NCBI GenBank assembly: GCA_016841325.1
Contig: JAENZJ010000009.1
Coordinates: forward strand, 1 to 64,000
Length of the DNA: 64,000 nt
Source of the DNA: Thermincola carboxydiphila
Lineage (GTDB): Bacteria; Bacillota; Thermincolia; Thermincolales; UBA2595
Direction: 5' to 3'
The position numbers and the translations under genes were made by a program. The notes under the pieces are model-generated. The model was not told where the DNA came from. It did not search any database and saw only the letters and a list, made by a program, of their open reading frames with translations. Positions 49,523 through 58,878 of the stretch are shown piece by piece (position 1 is the first letter of the stretch; each line of letters begins with the position of its first letter).

Positions 49523-50638
49523 ATGGAAAAAAGTCTTAATAAGTATCTGCTGGTCAGCCTGACCATAGTAATAGTACTTGGAGTACTGGCAGGATTCAGG
49601 ATAAAAAAGATGCAGGAAGTTCCGGCGGTACAGGCGGATTCCGGTTTTCCCGCGGAAACGGTTACAGTAGAGAGAAAATCCATTTCCGCCGTGCTGACTT
49701 ATGTGGGAACGGTAGAGCCCTGGCGGGAGGTGGACCTGGCTCCAAGAATTTCAGCCAGGATACTCAGCATTTCCGGGCAGGAAGGGGATACCATCGGGGA
49801 AGGTCAGGCGGCTGTGACCTTGGATAGCGGTGACCTCAGGGGTAAAATAAACACCCTGGAAAAAAAGGTCCAGGCAGCCAAAATACAGCGGGACTATTGG
49901 GAGAACCAGGTTGCCCTGTACCGTCCCCTGCTTGAGGAAGGGGCAATATCGGAACATGACTTTCAGAAAATAGTGTTCAACAGTGATACCGCAGCCGGCG
50001 GTTATGAAGAGGCACGGGCTGCCCTGGAGGAGGCCCGGATAAACCTGGACTATTCAGTAATAAAGGCCCCTTTGGCGGGGACAGTAACCCGGGTCCACAG
50101 TTATCCCGGAGACCTGGCTGTTCCGGGCAAGCCGGTAATGACCCTGGCGGATGTCAGCCGCCTGAAGATCAGTGCTAAGGTCATCCAGGAAGATGTGGCC
50201 AAAATTAAAAAAGGGGGAACGGTGACACTGGCGTTAAGTGGAGGAGCCCGGGAATTCCCGGCAGTGATTACTGAAATATTTCCATCCCTGGACCGGAATC
50301 TGCGGACCGGGACTGTAGAGATAGGCGTTCCCCCGGAAATGATGCAGGAGTATACACTTAAGCCCGGAATGAGTATCGGTGTATCCTTTGTGCTGGGGCA
50401 GCGGGAGGATGTGCCGGTTATTCCGAAGCACACAGTGCAGCAGGACCACCAAAATAATGAATTTGTCTATGTTATCAGACAGGGGAAGGCCCGGAAGCAA
50501 ACTATCGATACCGGACTCAGCAGTGATAAATTAGTTGAAGTTACCGGCGGCCTTAAAGAGGGAGACAGGGTGGTTTCATCAGGTCTTGTTGAAATATATG
50601 ACGGCAGGCCGCTATATCTAAAGGGAGAGAAGGGATAA
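49523..50638 (+). CDS. RND efflux adaptor (membrane fusion protein)
   Basis: Protein of 371 residues. An N-terminal membrane anchor (8-25) is followed by the barrel-sandwich halves (VDLAPRISARILSISGQEGD and IKAPLAGTVTRVHSYPGDLA) around a helical hairpin (about 100-165). A beta-barrel and membrane-proximal domain follow to 371. The start is ATG 49523, ten bases after GGAGG; the frame extended to 49427 has no support. It links the RND pump to its exit path. A Firmicute has no outer membrane or TolC, so it would work within the wall. Confidence 0.88.
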   Translation: MEKSLNKYLLVSLTIVIVLGVLAGFRIKKMQEVPAVQADSGFPAETVTVERKSISAVLTYVGTVEPWREVDLAPRISARILSISGQEGDTIGEGQAAVTLDSGDLRGKINTLEKKVQAAKIQRDYWENQVALYRPLLEEGAISEHDFQKIVFNSDTAAGGYEEARAALEEARINLDYSVIKAPLAGTVTRVHSYPGDLAVPGKPVMTLADVSRLKISAKVIQEDVAKIKKGGTVTLALSGGAREFPAVITEIFPSLDRNLRTGTVEIGVPPEMMQEYTLKPGMSIGVSFVLGQREDVPVIPKHTVQQDHQNNEFVYVIRQGKARKQTIDTGLSSDKLVEVTGGLKEGDRVVSSGLVEIYDGRPLYLKGEKG

Positions 50639-50639
50639 G

Positions 50640-53600
50640 GTGAACATAGCGGAGTTTTCTGTCAGGCACAGGTATACCGTTTTTGCTCTGGTAATTTTGG
50701 TCCTGCTTTTCGGGGTTTATGGGGCTAAAACCCTCAAGGTTGAACTCATGCCGGATACCAATCCGCCCCTGGTTAATGTGGTTACCTCATATCCCGGTGT
50801 CTCGGCAGGTGATGTCGCCAGGGAACTCAGTAAGCCCATGGAGGAAGAACTGGCTACAGTTGACGGGGTAAAGAAAGTCAGGTCCACCTCCCAGGACGGA
50901 CTTTCTGTGGTAAAGGTGGAATTCCATTACGGGCGGGATGTCGATACTGCTGCCGTGGATGTGCAAAATGCCATCAGCAGGATTAAAAGGGAACTTCCTC
51001 AGGGAATCCAGGACCCTCAGGTGATGAAATTCAATACTTCAGACAAACCCATCATAACCTTTGCCTTAAACAGTGATAAAGTAGACCTGGCTGTGGTTCG
51101 CAGCCTGGCAGATAATGAACTGAAAACAGCATTACAGACTGTTGATGGGGTTGCTGCTGTCGATGTTTTCGGAGGCTACCGGGGGCAGGTAAATATCCTG
51201 GTAGATAAGGCCAGGCTTGATGCCCTGAACATTTCCCTTGACCAGGTAACTGCTGCGGTCAGGGGGCAGAATGTGTCCCGGCCCGGGGGCAGGATAACAG
51301 GCGAAGACAAAGAGTACCTCATCAGGCTGGTCCAGGAATATGAAGACCTGGATGACATTAAAAAAACCGTTGTCAGCAACAGGGAGGGAAACCTCATCTA
51401 TCTTGAGGATGTGGCCACAATTGATGCCTCTGGTGAAGAAAGCCGCAGTGAGTACCGTTATAACGGGGAGACGGCCATTGCCATCCAGGTGTTAAAGAGG
51501 GATGATGCCAATACGGTGGAGGTGGTTGACAGACTTAAGGAAAAAATAGAAGAGCTCAAAAATACTTATCCATATATCGAATTTAGTGTTGCCGATGATG
51601 ACTCGGTTTTTACCCAGCAGGTTGTGGAGAATATGAGCGGGACGGTGAGGGATGCCATCATCCTGACTACACTGATTATACTAGTTTCCATTGTTTCGAT
51701 TAAGGAATCGGTTATTGTATCACTGTCTATGCCTATTTCGTTTTTAACAACACTGGCCCTGATGAAACTGTCAGGCATGGAGCTTAACCTGATTACCCTC
51801 TCAGCCCTAATCCTGTCTGTAGGGATAGTTGTTGATGACTCCATAATCGTTCTGGAAAACATCATGAGACACTGCCATGAATATGGCAAGGATATGAAGC
51901 AGGCAGCCATTGACGGTACAAAGGAGATCTTTATGGCAGATATCGCCGGGACATCTACCAGCGCCATAGTCCTGGTTCCCCTTCTTTTTGTGAAAGGCTT
52001 TGTGGGCAAGGTGTTTGGTCCCCTGGCCCTTACTTTGGTATATTCCCTGATGGCTTCACTGCTCGTATCCGTGACGGTAATTCCGCTCCTGGCCGTGCTC
52101 ATGGGAGGGCGGTCATTTCCGCTCCTGCAGAGGCTGACAGCCAGGATAGCTTCCCCATATACACTTTTTATGGATAAACTCAGAGAATTTTTTATTACGA
52201 CCCTGTCAGGGGCCCTCAGGCGCAGGTGGCTGGCTGTGGCAATTGCACTGGCCCTGCTGGTCTCGGGAGCTCAGCTGCTGAAGGCTGTCGGCATGGAAGT
52301 CCTCCCCAAGATTGATTCCGGGACGTTCAATGTTTCCCTGGAAACCTATCCGGGAACATCTCTCAGCAAGACAGCTGATATTGTCAATCAGGTTGAAAAG
52401 TTAATAGCTGCCGAAAAAGAGGTCAGGACTTACAGTACCCAGATAGGATACGAACCGGGCGGGCATTACCTGGGAGAGTCAGGGGCCCTTGGAGTGACCA
52501 AAGCCAGTATAACAGTAAACCTGTCCACCCGCAAGGAAAGGGAGGAAACCATCTGGGAAATCGAAGACAGGCTGAGGGGGGAGATGTCCCGTATTCCCGG
52601 TATTGAAACATTTGTAGTTAAAGAATCCGGGGGGACAGCTATAGCCACCACTGCGGCGCCTGTAGATGTGCGCATCTCCGGACAGGACCCTGAAATAACC
52701 TACCGGCTGGCCCGGGAAGTGCAGACCCGTCTTGAGGGCGTACCGGGAGCGGTTAACCTTTATAAGAGCTGGTCCCTTAACAGCCCGGAGGCCCATGTCA
52801 GGGTAAATGAGAAACGGGCTGCCGAGCTGGGCCTGTCTCCGGCAGCTGTTATCACAGAAGTGTTTGCCAGCCTTGAAGGGGTCCCGGCCTCAGAAATAAA
52901 GTCGGAAAACCGTAAAGATACCCAGGTGCTGGTGCGGTACCGCCCGGAAGACAGGGCTTCCCTGGAACATCTGGAGAATGTTACCCTGACAACACCCGCC
53001 GGGGCACGTGTGCCCTTAAGGGATGTGGCTGAAATCGAGATCAGAAACGGCGCCAATGTTGTCACCAGGCAAAATCTGGAACCTACCATTGATGTGCTTG
53101 GGTTTACCTATGGACGTACTTTCAGCCATGTTATCGGGGACATAGAGGCGGAACTGAAAAACGTCAGCCTGCCGGACGGGTACAGTATAGCTGTCACCGG
53201 GGAACAGGCAGACCTGAAAGACTCCATGGGTGACCTGATTTTTTCCCTGGTACTGGCGGTAATTGCCATTTATCTACTGCTGCTTGCTCAGTTTCGCTCC
53301 TTTATTCACCCGTTGACTATCATGGCAGCCATTCCCCTGGTATTGATAGGGGTTTCCCTGGCCCTGCTGTTTACCGGGAAATCTGTTTCCATGTCCGTAA
53401 TGCTGGGCCTGATACTTTTAATAGGGACTGTAGTTAATAACTCCATAATGCTGATAGATTTTATTATCAGGGCCCGCGAATCCGGGAAGCCCAGGTCTGA
53501 GGCAATAATAGATTCAGTTGCGGTCAGGTTCCGGCCCATTATGATGACTGCCATGTCGCAATTTGCCGGCATGTTTCCCCTGGCTTCGGGAATGGCCCTG

Positions 53601-53774
53601 GGATCTGAACGTTTTGCCCCCCTTGCAATTGCAGTTATCGGGGGCGCCCTTACAGCTACCCTGCTGACTATGGTAGTAGTCCCTGTTGTTTACAGTATCT
53701 TTGATGATATCGCAGCAGTATTCAGGAGAGAAGGGGCAGGCAGGGCTTCAGAAATTAAATTGGGAGGTTGGTAA
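50640..53774 (+). CDS. RND-family efflux pump (AcrB/HAE1-like)
   Basis: Protein of 1044 residues starting at GTG one base after the adaptor stop. It has 12 membrane segments in two halves with large external loops (about 40-335 and 560-850). The proton relay aspartates sit in VGIVVDDSIIVLENI (TM4). Signature sequences are ELMPDTNPPLVNVVTSYPGV at the start and RFRPIMMTAMSQFAGMFPLA near residue 970. It expels drugs, lipids or metals using the proton gradient. TetR probably controls it. RND pumps are less usual in Firmicutes but are known. Confidence 0.92.
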   Translation: MNIAEFSVRHRYTVFALVILVLLFGVYGAKTLKVELMPDTNPPLVNVVTSYPGVSAGDVARELSKPMEEELATVDGVKKVRSTSQDGLSVVKVEFHYGRDVDTAAVDVQNAISRIKRELPQGIQDPQVMKFNTSDKPIITFALNSDKVDLAVVRSLADNELKTALQTVDGVAAVDVFGGYRGQVNILVDKARLDALNISLDQVTAAVRGQNVSRPGGRITGEDKEYLIRLVQEYEDLDDIKKTVVSNREGNLIYLEDVATIDASGEESRSEYRYNGETAIAIQVLKRDDANTVEVVDRLKEKIEELKNTYPYIEFSVADDDSVFTQQVVENMSGTVRDAIILTTLIILVSIVSIKESVIVSLSMPISFLTTLALMKLSGMELNLITLSALILSVGIVVDDSIIVLENIMRHCHEYGKDMKQAAIDGTKEIFMADIAGTSTSAIVLVPLLFVKGFVGKVFGPLALTLVYSLMASLLVSVTVIPLLAVLMGGRSFPLLQRLTARIASPYTLFMDKLREFFITTLSGALRRRWLAVAIALALLVSGAQLLKAVGMEVLPKIDSGTFNVSLETYPGTSLSKTADIVNQVEKLIAAEKEVRTYSTQIGYEPGGHYLGESGALGVTKASITVNLSTRKEREETIWEIEDRLRGEMSRIPGIETFVVKESGGTAIATTAAPVDVRISGQDPEITYRLAREVQTRLEGVPGAVNLYKSWSLNSPEAHVRVNEKRAAELGLSPAAVITEVFASLEGVPASEIKSENRKDTQVLVRYRPEDRASLEHLENVTLTTPAGARVPLRDVAEIEIRNGANVVTRQNLEPTIDVLGFTYGRTFSHVIGDIEAELKNVSLPDGYSIAVTGEQADLKDSMGDLIFSLVLAVIAIYLLLLAQFRSFIHPLTIMAAIPLVLIGVSLALLFTGKSVSMSVMLGLILLIGTVVNNSIMLIDFIIRARESGKPRSEAIIDSVAVRFRPIMMTAMSQFAGMFPLASGMALGSERFAPLAIAVIGGALTATLLTMVVVPVVYSIFDDIAAVFRREGAGRASEIKLGGW

Positions 53775-53775
53775 G

Positions 53776-54231
53776 ATGTTGGTATTTACCAGGGCGCTGC
53801 ATGATCTGTTTACAGTGGTCTGGATCGGCGGACTTTTAACCATGGGGCTTATTGTTATGCCTGCTGCTAAAAAGATATTTGACGACCCTGAAAAACTGAA
53901 AAAGTTTACCGGCACTGCACAGAAACGAATGAGCCAGTGGGGTTACCTCAGTATTGCTGTCCTACTGGTTACCGGAGTTCTCCTGGCCAGGTACGGCAGT
54001 GACTTTGCAGGACTGTTCTCATTTAACAACCTGTACTCCGGTCTGCTGGCTGTAAAACACTTAATTTTTCTGACTATGATAATAATAGTTGTGGCGCGAA
54101 AGCTGGTCCTGAAAAAGCCCGATAATCATCCACTGCAGAAAAAGAAAATTCCTGAAAAAATGTTTTTGGCAAATGTGCTGCTGGGGAGTGTTGTTGTTAT
54201 TTTAAGCAGTATTGTTTCTGCCATAGGGTGA
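53776..54231 (+). CDS. CopD-like four-helix membrane protein
   Basis: Protein of 151 residues with four membrane segments (about 12-32, 50-72, 85-105 and 128-148). FTRALHDLFTVVWIGGLLTM fits the CopD/DUF2269-like superfamily, including the conserved His and Trp. The start is ATG 53776, with GGGAGG in front and one base after the RND stop; the longer frame from 53686 overlaps the pump. As the last gene of the RND operon it may assist the pump or handle copper or haem. The family function is not certain. Confidence 0.7.
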   Translation: MLVFTRALHDLFTVVWIGGLLTMGLIVMPAAKKIFDDPEKLKKFTGTAQKRMSQWGYLSIAVLLVTGVLLARYGSDFAGLFSFNNLYSGLLAVKHLIFLTMIIIVVARKLVLKKPDNHPLQKKKIPEKMFLANVLLGSVVVILSSIVSAIG

Positions 54232-54295
54232 AATAAAGGTCGCAGGCAGTTATTGTGATAACTTTCATAATCATTTTTAAAGGTAATCCGCAATA

Positions 54296-54304
54296 ATTGT
54301 CGAA
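54296..54304 (+). promoter_or_regulatory. Candidate Spo0A box upstream of the DUF4870 gene
   Basis: ATTGTCGAA, eight of nine to TTTGTCRAA. A second, inverted TGTCGAA core lies at the start codon (54352-54360, GTTCGACATG), so GTCGAACC and GGTTCGAC form a widely spaced inverted pair. Confidence 0.4.
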
Positions 54305-54357
54305 CCTTGAATATGATAGTTAACAAAGCAACTACTATGCAGCAAAGGAGGTTCGAC

Positions 54358-54708
54358 ATGACGGGACAGCTTCAAAAAGAAGAGAAGACATGGGGGATGC
54401 TGGCCCACCTGGGGATATTTTCAGGACATTTTATCCCCTTTGGCAACATTATTGCCCCACTGGTAATCTGGATGGTCAAAAAGGATGAGTCTGATTATGT
54501 GGCCTATCATGGCAAGGAATCACTCAACTTCCAGATATCTATTACAATCTATCTGATTATATCGGTTATCCTGGCTTTACTGCTGATTGGTTTTATCCTT
54601 GTTGGCGTACTCTGGGTATTTAATCTGGTCATGGTCATCATTGCCGGTATTAAGGCGAATGATGGGGAGTGGTACCGCTACCCCCTGACAATCAGATTCA
54701 TAAAATAG
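54358..54708 (+). CDS. DUF4870 family membrane protein
   Basis: Protein of 116 residues. After a charged head (KEEKTWGMLAHL), three membrane segments follow at about 18-38, 60-90 and 90-105. WGMLAHLGIFSGHFIPFGNI and MVKKDESDYVAYHGKESLNF are the DUF4870 (Tic20-like) pattern. The start is ATG 54358, ten bases after AAAGGAGG; the longer frame from 54307 lacks support. The function is unknown. It is a single-gene unit with a Spo0A-like box upstream. Confidence 0.8.
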   Translation: MTGQLQKEEKTWGMLAHLGIFSGHFIPFGNIIAPLVIWMVKKDESDYVAYHGKESLNFQISITIYLIISVILALLLIGFILVGVLWVFNLVMVIIAGIKANDGEWYRYPLTIRFIK

Positions 54709-54744
54709 CAACTGCAAAATAAAATCATAAAACAAAGTACGTGA

Positions 54745-54789
54745 AAAAAGCATGGGAGATGCCCGGATCAAGGGGCGCTCCCGCTTTTA
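54745..54789 (+). terminator. Terminator of the DUF4870 gene
   Basis: AAAGC, GGGAG and GCCC pair in order with GGGC, CTCCC and GCTTT, followed by TTTA. Confidence 0.65.
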
Positions 54790-54936
54790 CTTTCAGGGGT
54801 GGTGAATAAAAGGTTGCCCAGTTAGGGGAATAACAACTGTTAAATAGAAAATAATAAAAATAGTTGGGATTACCAGTATTGCAATTATCAGGGCTGGAGT
54901 AATCGTTAATCTGAATCGGGGTAAGGCGGTAGAGAC

Positions 54937-56523
54937 TTGAAAGGTTTCCGGGGTCTTATTAACAGGATATTAAAAACCAAAAAGACTAAGCCGGCTGTTA
55001 CCCAAGACGGCAAAGGGCAGCCTTTGGCTGATAATCTAGCCCAAAATGAGCAGGCCATAAAAGAAGTCCTGGGTGACAGTGAAGATGTGATCATACGCAG
55101 GTTCAAAGTCGGTATGGGAGAGGCCAATGCATTTATTCTGTTCATTGAGGGTATGGCTGACAAGACATTTATTGCCGACTATATTATGAAATCACTGATG
55201 TTCACTGAATCCCAGGCAGTATTCCCGCATTCTGCAGGCACTGGATTACTGGAATTGATTAAAGATTGTTTCCTTGCGGCCGGTGAGGTTAAAGAAGTTA
55301 AAGACCTTGATGAGGTATTGTCTGAAGTAATCTTTGGGGATACCGCCATATTTGTTGACGGTTCTGACAGGGCCCTGGTTGTCAGTTCAAAAGGGTTTCC
55401 TTCCCGGGGTGTGGAGGAACCGGAAACAGAGACAGTTGTTCGGGGCCCCAGGGAGGGGTTTACCGAGGTCCTGCGTACAAATACCACTCTCATGAGGAGG
55501 ATTTTAAAGACCCCAGGCCTCAGGTTTGAGGTTGTTACGGTGGGGAGGAAAACCAGGACCAAGGTGTGTCTGGCCTATTTAAAAGGGGTCTGCCGGGAGT
55601 CAATTGTTTGCGAACTCAGGAAAAGGCTGGAACGAATAGATACAGATGCGATCCTTGATTCAGGATATATTGAGCAGTTTATTGAAGATGCACCGAATTC
55701 TCTTTTCGCTACAATCGGAACTACCGAGAGGCCAGATGTAGCTGCAGGCAAAATCCTGGAAGGCAGGGTTGCCCTGATAGTTGAGGGCAGTCCCATGGTC
55801 CTTACTGTTCCATATCTGTTCATAGAAGGGTTTCAGACTTCCGAGGACTACACTTCCAGGGTGTATTTTATGAGCCTGGTCAGGGTGCTCCGGTTCCTGG
55901 CATTTTTCATAACAGTATATCTCCCGGGGCTTTATATTGCCCTTACAACTTACCATCAGGAAATGGTCCCTACTTCCCTGCTGATTTCTATGGCTTCAGC
56001 CCGGGAAGGAGTACCGTTCCCTGCCCTTGTTGAGGTGCTGGGAATGGGAGTGGTTTTTGAATTCATCAGGGAAGCCGGTATCAGGATGCCGCGCCCTGTT
56101 GGCCAGGCGGTAAGTATCGTCGGAGCTCTGGTTATCGGCGAGGCTGCCGTTCTGGCAGGATTGGTGGGGGCGCCGGTGATAATCGTTACAGCACTTACAG
56201 CAATAACCATTTTCATCATACCCTCCAAGCTGGATGCGGCTACTGTTTTAAGGCTGGGGTTTACTCTGGCCGCAGGGGTGGCGGGGTTTTATGGTATCCT
56301 GCTGCTTACCCTGGTGGTTTTTATTCACCTGGTAGCCCTGCGCTCATTTGGTATTCCCTATATGTCTCCCCTGGCCCCCTTGTTACTGCATGACCTGAAG
56401 GACCTGTTTATCCGGGCTCCGCTCTGGACACTGGATACCAGGCCAGGGAATATTGGCCGGGATAACCCAGTACGGCAGGCAGGAGGACTTAAGCCGGGAC
56501 CGGGACAAAAAGGCAGGAGATAA
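54937..56523 (+). CDS. gerKA: Spore germination receptor A subunit (GerKA/GerAA)
   Basis: Protein of 528 residues starting at TTG. The N-terminal soluble part (about 1-290) ends in the motif VPYLFIEGFQTSEDYTSR, followed by the membrane domain with FITVYLPGLYIALTTYHQEM and GQAVSIVGALVIGEAAVLAG. The C-terminal tail is basic. It forms the nutrient-sensing germination receptor with the C and B subunits in the inner spore membrane. Expression in the forespore is expected. The gene order A, C, B is common in Clostridia. Confidence 0.93.
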   Translation: MKGFRGLINRILKTKKTKPAVTQDGKGQPLADNLAQNEQAIKEVLGDSEDVIIRRFKVGMGEANAFILFIEGMADKTFIADYIMKSLMFTESQAVFPHSAGTGLLELIKDCFLAAGEVKEVKDLDEVLSEVIFGDTAIFVDGSDRALVVSSKGFPSRGVEEPETETVVRGPREGFTEVLRTNTTLMRRILKTPGLRFEVVTVGRKTRTKVCLAYLKGVCRESIVCELRKRLERIDTDAILDSGYIEQFIEDAPNSLFATIGTTERPDVAAGKILEGRVALIVEGSPMVLTVPYLFIEGFQTSEDYTSRVYFMSLVRVLRFLAFFITVYLPGLYIALTTYHQEMVPTSLLISMASAREGVPFPALVEVLGMGVVFEFIREAGIRMPRPVGQAVSIVGALVIGEAAVLAGLVGAPVIIVTALTAITIFIIPSKLDAATVLRLGFTLAAGVAGFYGILLLTLVVFIHLVALRSFGIPYMSPLAPLLLHDLKDLFIRAPLWTLDTRPGNIGRDNPVRQAGGLKPGPGQKGRR

Positions 56524-56538
56524 GCGAGGTGGCATGAT

Positions 56539-57693
56539 GTGTTTTATCTGAAAAAAGCGGTGGTTATGGTATTGGTTGCAGTCATCGTTTTAACGGGAGG
56601 CTGCGGTAATAAAAGAGAACTGAACGAACTGGCAATTGTCCTGGGCACTGCAGTTGATTTAACCCAGGATGACCAGATAGAGGTAACGGTACAGATTGTC
56701 AAACCGGGTGAAATCAGCTCAGGCGCTCAGGGCGGCGGAGGCGGCGGTGAGCCTGTTGTAATCATCTCCAGCCGCGGCAGAACTGTATTTGATGCTATTC
56801 GTAATTTTACCACTGTCAGTAGTAAAAAGCTGTTTTTCAGCCACAACCAGGTCGTGATATTCGGTGAAGACCTGATGAAGGGCGGTGTACAACAGGTTAT
56901 CGATATTTTTGAACGGGATCATGAATTCAGGACTGAGGTGCCGCTGTTCGCTGCGCGGGGCAGGGCTGCAGAAATTCTGGAAGTTCCGGGCAGTGAAGAG
57001 AAGATTTCTGCAATTGAGATCAAAAAAGAACTGGACACGGTACGCCATCCAGGCTGGGCGGATAAGGTGACTTTCCACGAATTCGTGAGGAAATATGACG
57101 GAAGAATTGTGGTCCCGGTGGTTCCGCAGATTCGCCGGGTTGAGGTTAATGGCAGGACCCACACCAAAATATCAGGGATGGCTGTAATCAAGGGGGGAAG
57201 GCTTGCAGGCTGGCTTGATGAGACAGAGACCAGGGGCCTGCTCTGGGTTCAGGGCAGGATCAGGGGCGGCATCATTCCGGTAAAGGCCGGCGGCAGTGGA
57301 GCTGAGGCCAGTATGGAAGTAAAAAAAGCAAAAGCGAAAATTATCCCGGAAACGGGAGCCGGTTTACCTGTTTTCAGGGTGCAAACAGAGGTCGAATCCA
57401 ACCTGGGGGAGGCCGAGCCTTTTCAACTGACTGAACAGACAATTGAGGCCATGAAAAGAGAACAGGCAGATATAATTAAAAAGGAAGTTGCGACAGCACT
57501 GAAGAAGGCCAGGGAAGAGCTGAAGGCAGATATCTTTGGTTTTGGGGAAACCCTGCACCGGGCAGAGCCCAGGCAGTGGGAGGAACTAAAAACTGATTGG
57601 GATGAGTATTTTCAGGACGTCGAGGTAAGGATTTCGGTTAAATCGGAACTCAGGAACTTTGGTGATAAGAACCGCCCCACAATACCCAGATGA
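56539..57693 (+). CDS. gerKC: Ger(x)C spore germination lipoprotein (receptor C subunit)
   Basis: Protein of 384 residues with the lipobox LTGGC near residue 18 followed by GNKRELNELAIVLGTAVD, the GerC hallmark. Gly-rich GGGGGEP near residue 70 and FSHNQVVIFGEDLMKGGVQQ belong to the family pattern. The start is GTG 56539 because ATGs at 56534 and 56537 lead to stops within a few codons. It lies 15 bases after gerKA and is lipid-anchored outside the inner spore membrane. Confidence 0.92.
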   Translation: MFYLKKAVVMVLVAVIVLTGGCGNKRELNELAIVLGTAVDLTQDDQIEVTVQIVKPGEISSGAQGGGGGGEPVVIISSRGRTVFDAIRNFTTVSSKKLFFSHNQVVIFGEDLMKGGVQQVIDIFERDHEFRTEVPLFAARGRAAEILEVPGSEEKISAIEIKKELDTVRHPGWADKVTFHEFVRKYDGRIVVPVVPQIRRVEVNGRTHTKISGMAVIKGGRLAGWLDETETRGLLWVQGRIRGGIIPVKAGGSGAEASMEVKKAKAKIIPETGAGLPVFRVQTEVESNLGEAEPFQLTEQTIEAMKREQADIIKKEVATALKKAREELKADIFGFGETLHRAEPRQWEELKTDWDEYFQDVEVRISVKSELRNFGDKNRPTIPR

Positions 57694-57708
57694 TGAGAAG
57701 GAGATAAC

Positions 57709-58797
57709 GTGCCGGAAAAAGGGAAGACTACCGCATTTCAGTTTTTTTGCCTGGTCTCGGTATTCCTGTTTGGGAGTACAACAATAATGATGTCATTGAC
57801 CGCAGCGGGCAGGGACAGCTGGATATCCATGGTATTGGCAGGGGCCGGGGGTATGGTCCTGGTTTTGGTTATTACCGGTCTGGCTGTATCTTTTCCCGGA
57901 TTGACCATTATAGAGTATATTCCGAAGATTTTTGGTGCATTTCCGGGGAAACTTATAGGTTTATTGTATCTCTGGTACTTCCTCCACCTGGGTTCCCTGG
58001 TGCTGCGCAATTACGGTGAGCTTATGAGTACGGTCGTAATGCCGGAAACCGCCCCGGGGGTATTTCACGTTTCCCTGGCTATTGTTATTGCATATCTGGT
58101 ATATCACAGGGTTGAGGTTATGGGAAGATTAAGTGAACTGGTATTTCCCCTGAGCATAGGGGTTACCATCCTGACATCCCTGCTGATTATACTGTCAGGA
58201 GTAACGGATTTGAGAAATATTCTTCCGGTATTTGAACATGGCATTAAAAAAGTTATCCTGGGAAGCATTACCCTGGCCGGATTTCCATATCTGGAAACAA
58301 TTCTGTTTGCCATGATATTTCCTTATATAAATTCTGCCGATAAGGGGAAAAAGGCCTTCCTGGCAGCAGTAATTATATCCTGGATTGCCTTATTAATGAT
58401 AATGATACAAAATATAACAATTTTTGGTGACCATATAATAACACTGACATTTCCCAGGTTTTATTCAATAAGGCTGATCTCAATAGGTAATTTTATAGAG
58501 AGGATTGAACCTGTTATTCTTGGAGTCTGGATTATGGGCGGTGTGGTCAAAGCCGGAATATGCCTTTATGCCTTTGGCCTGGGAGCAGCCCAGGTCCTGG
58601 GGCTGAAGGATTTTCGCAGCCTGATACTTCCTGCTGCCCTCATAATGGCAGCTATGGCAGACCTGTTGTTTAAAAATACTTTTGAAATGCAGAGATTTGC
58701 TGTTGACATCTACCCATTCTATGCCTTTCCCTTCCAGTTCGCTTTACCTCTGCTAATGCTTGTGATTGCCCGCCTGAGGCGCCGGAAATCCGGGTGA
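57709..58797 (+). CDS. gerKB: Spore germination permease (receptor B subunit)
   Basis: Protein of 362 residues with ten membrane segments, of the endospore germination permease family in the APC superfamily. TTIMMSLTAAGRDSWISMVL at the start is the TM1-2 site, and VLRNYGELMSTVVMPETAPG marks TM3-4. The start is GTG with GAGAAGGAGAT in front. It binds the amino acid germinant. It lies 15 bases after gerKC; a short gap then leads to the LysM gene. Confidence 0.92.
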   Translation: MPEKGKTTAFQFFCLVSVFLFGSTTIMMSLTAAGRDSWISMVLAGAGGMVLVLVITGLAVSFPGLTIIEYIPKIFGAFPGKLIGLLYLWYFLHLGSLVLRNYGELMSTVVMPETAPGVFHVSLAIVIAYLVYHRVEVMGRLSELVFPLSIGVTILTSLLIILSGVTDLRNILPVFEHGIKKVILGSITLAGFPYLETILFAMIFPYINSADKGKKAFLAAVIISWIALLMIMIQNITIFGDHIITLTFPRFYSIRLISIGNFIERIEPVILGVWIMGGVVKAGICLYAFGLGAAQVLGLKDFRSLILPAALIMAAMADLLFKNTFEMQRFAVDIYPFYAFPFQFALPLLMLVIARLRRRKSG

Positions 58798-58878
58798 ACC
58801 CGGAGAAAAGTACTATAGAGGAGCAATTTTGGCGGACCTGAATATACTGTAGTAAAAATGCGGAGAGGTGATATTTTG

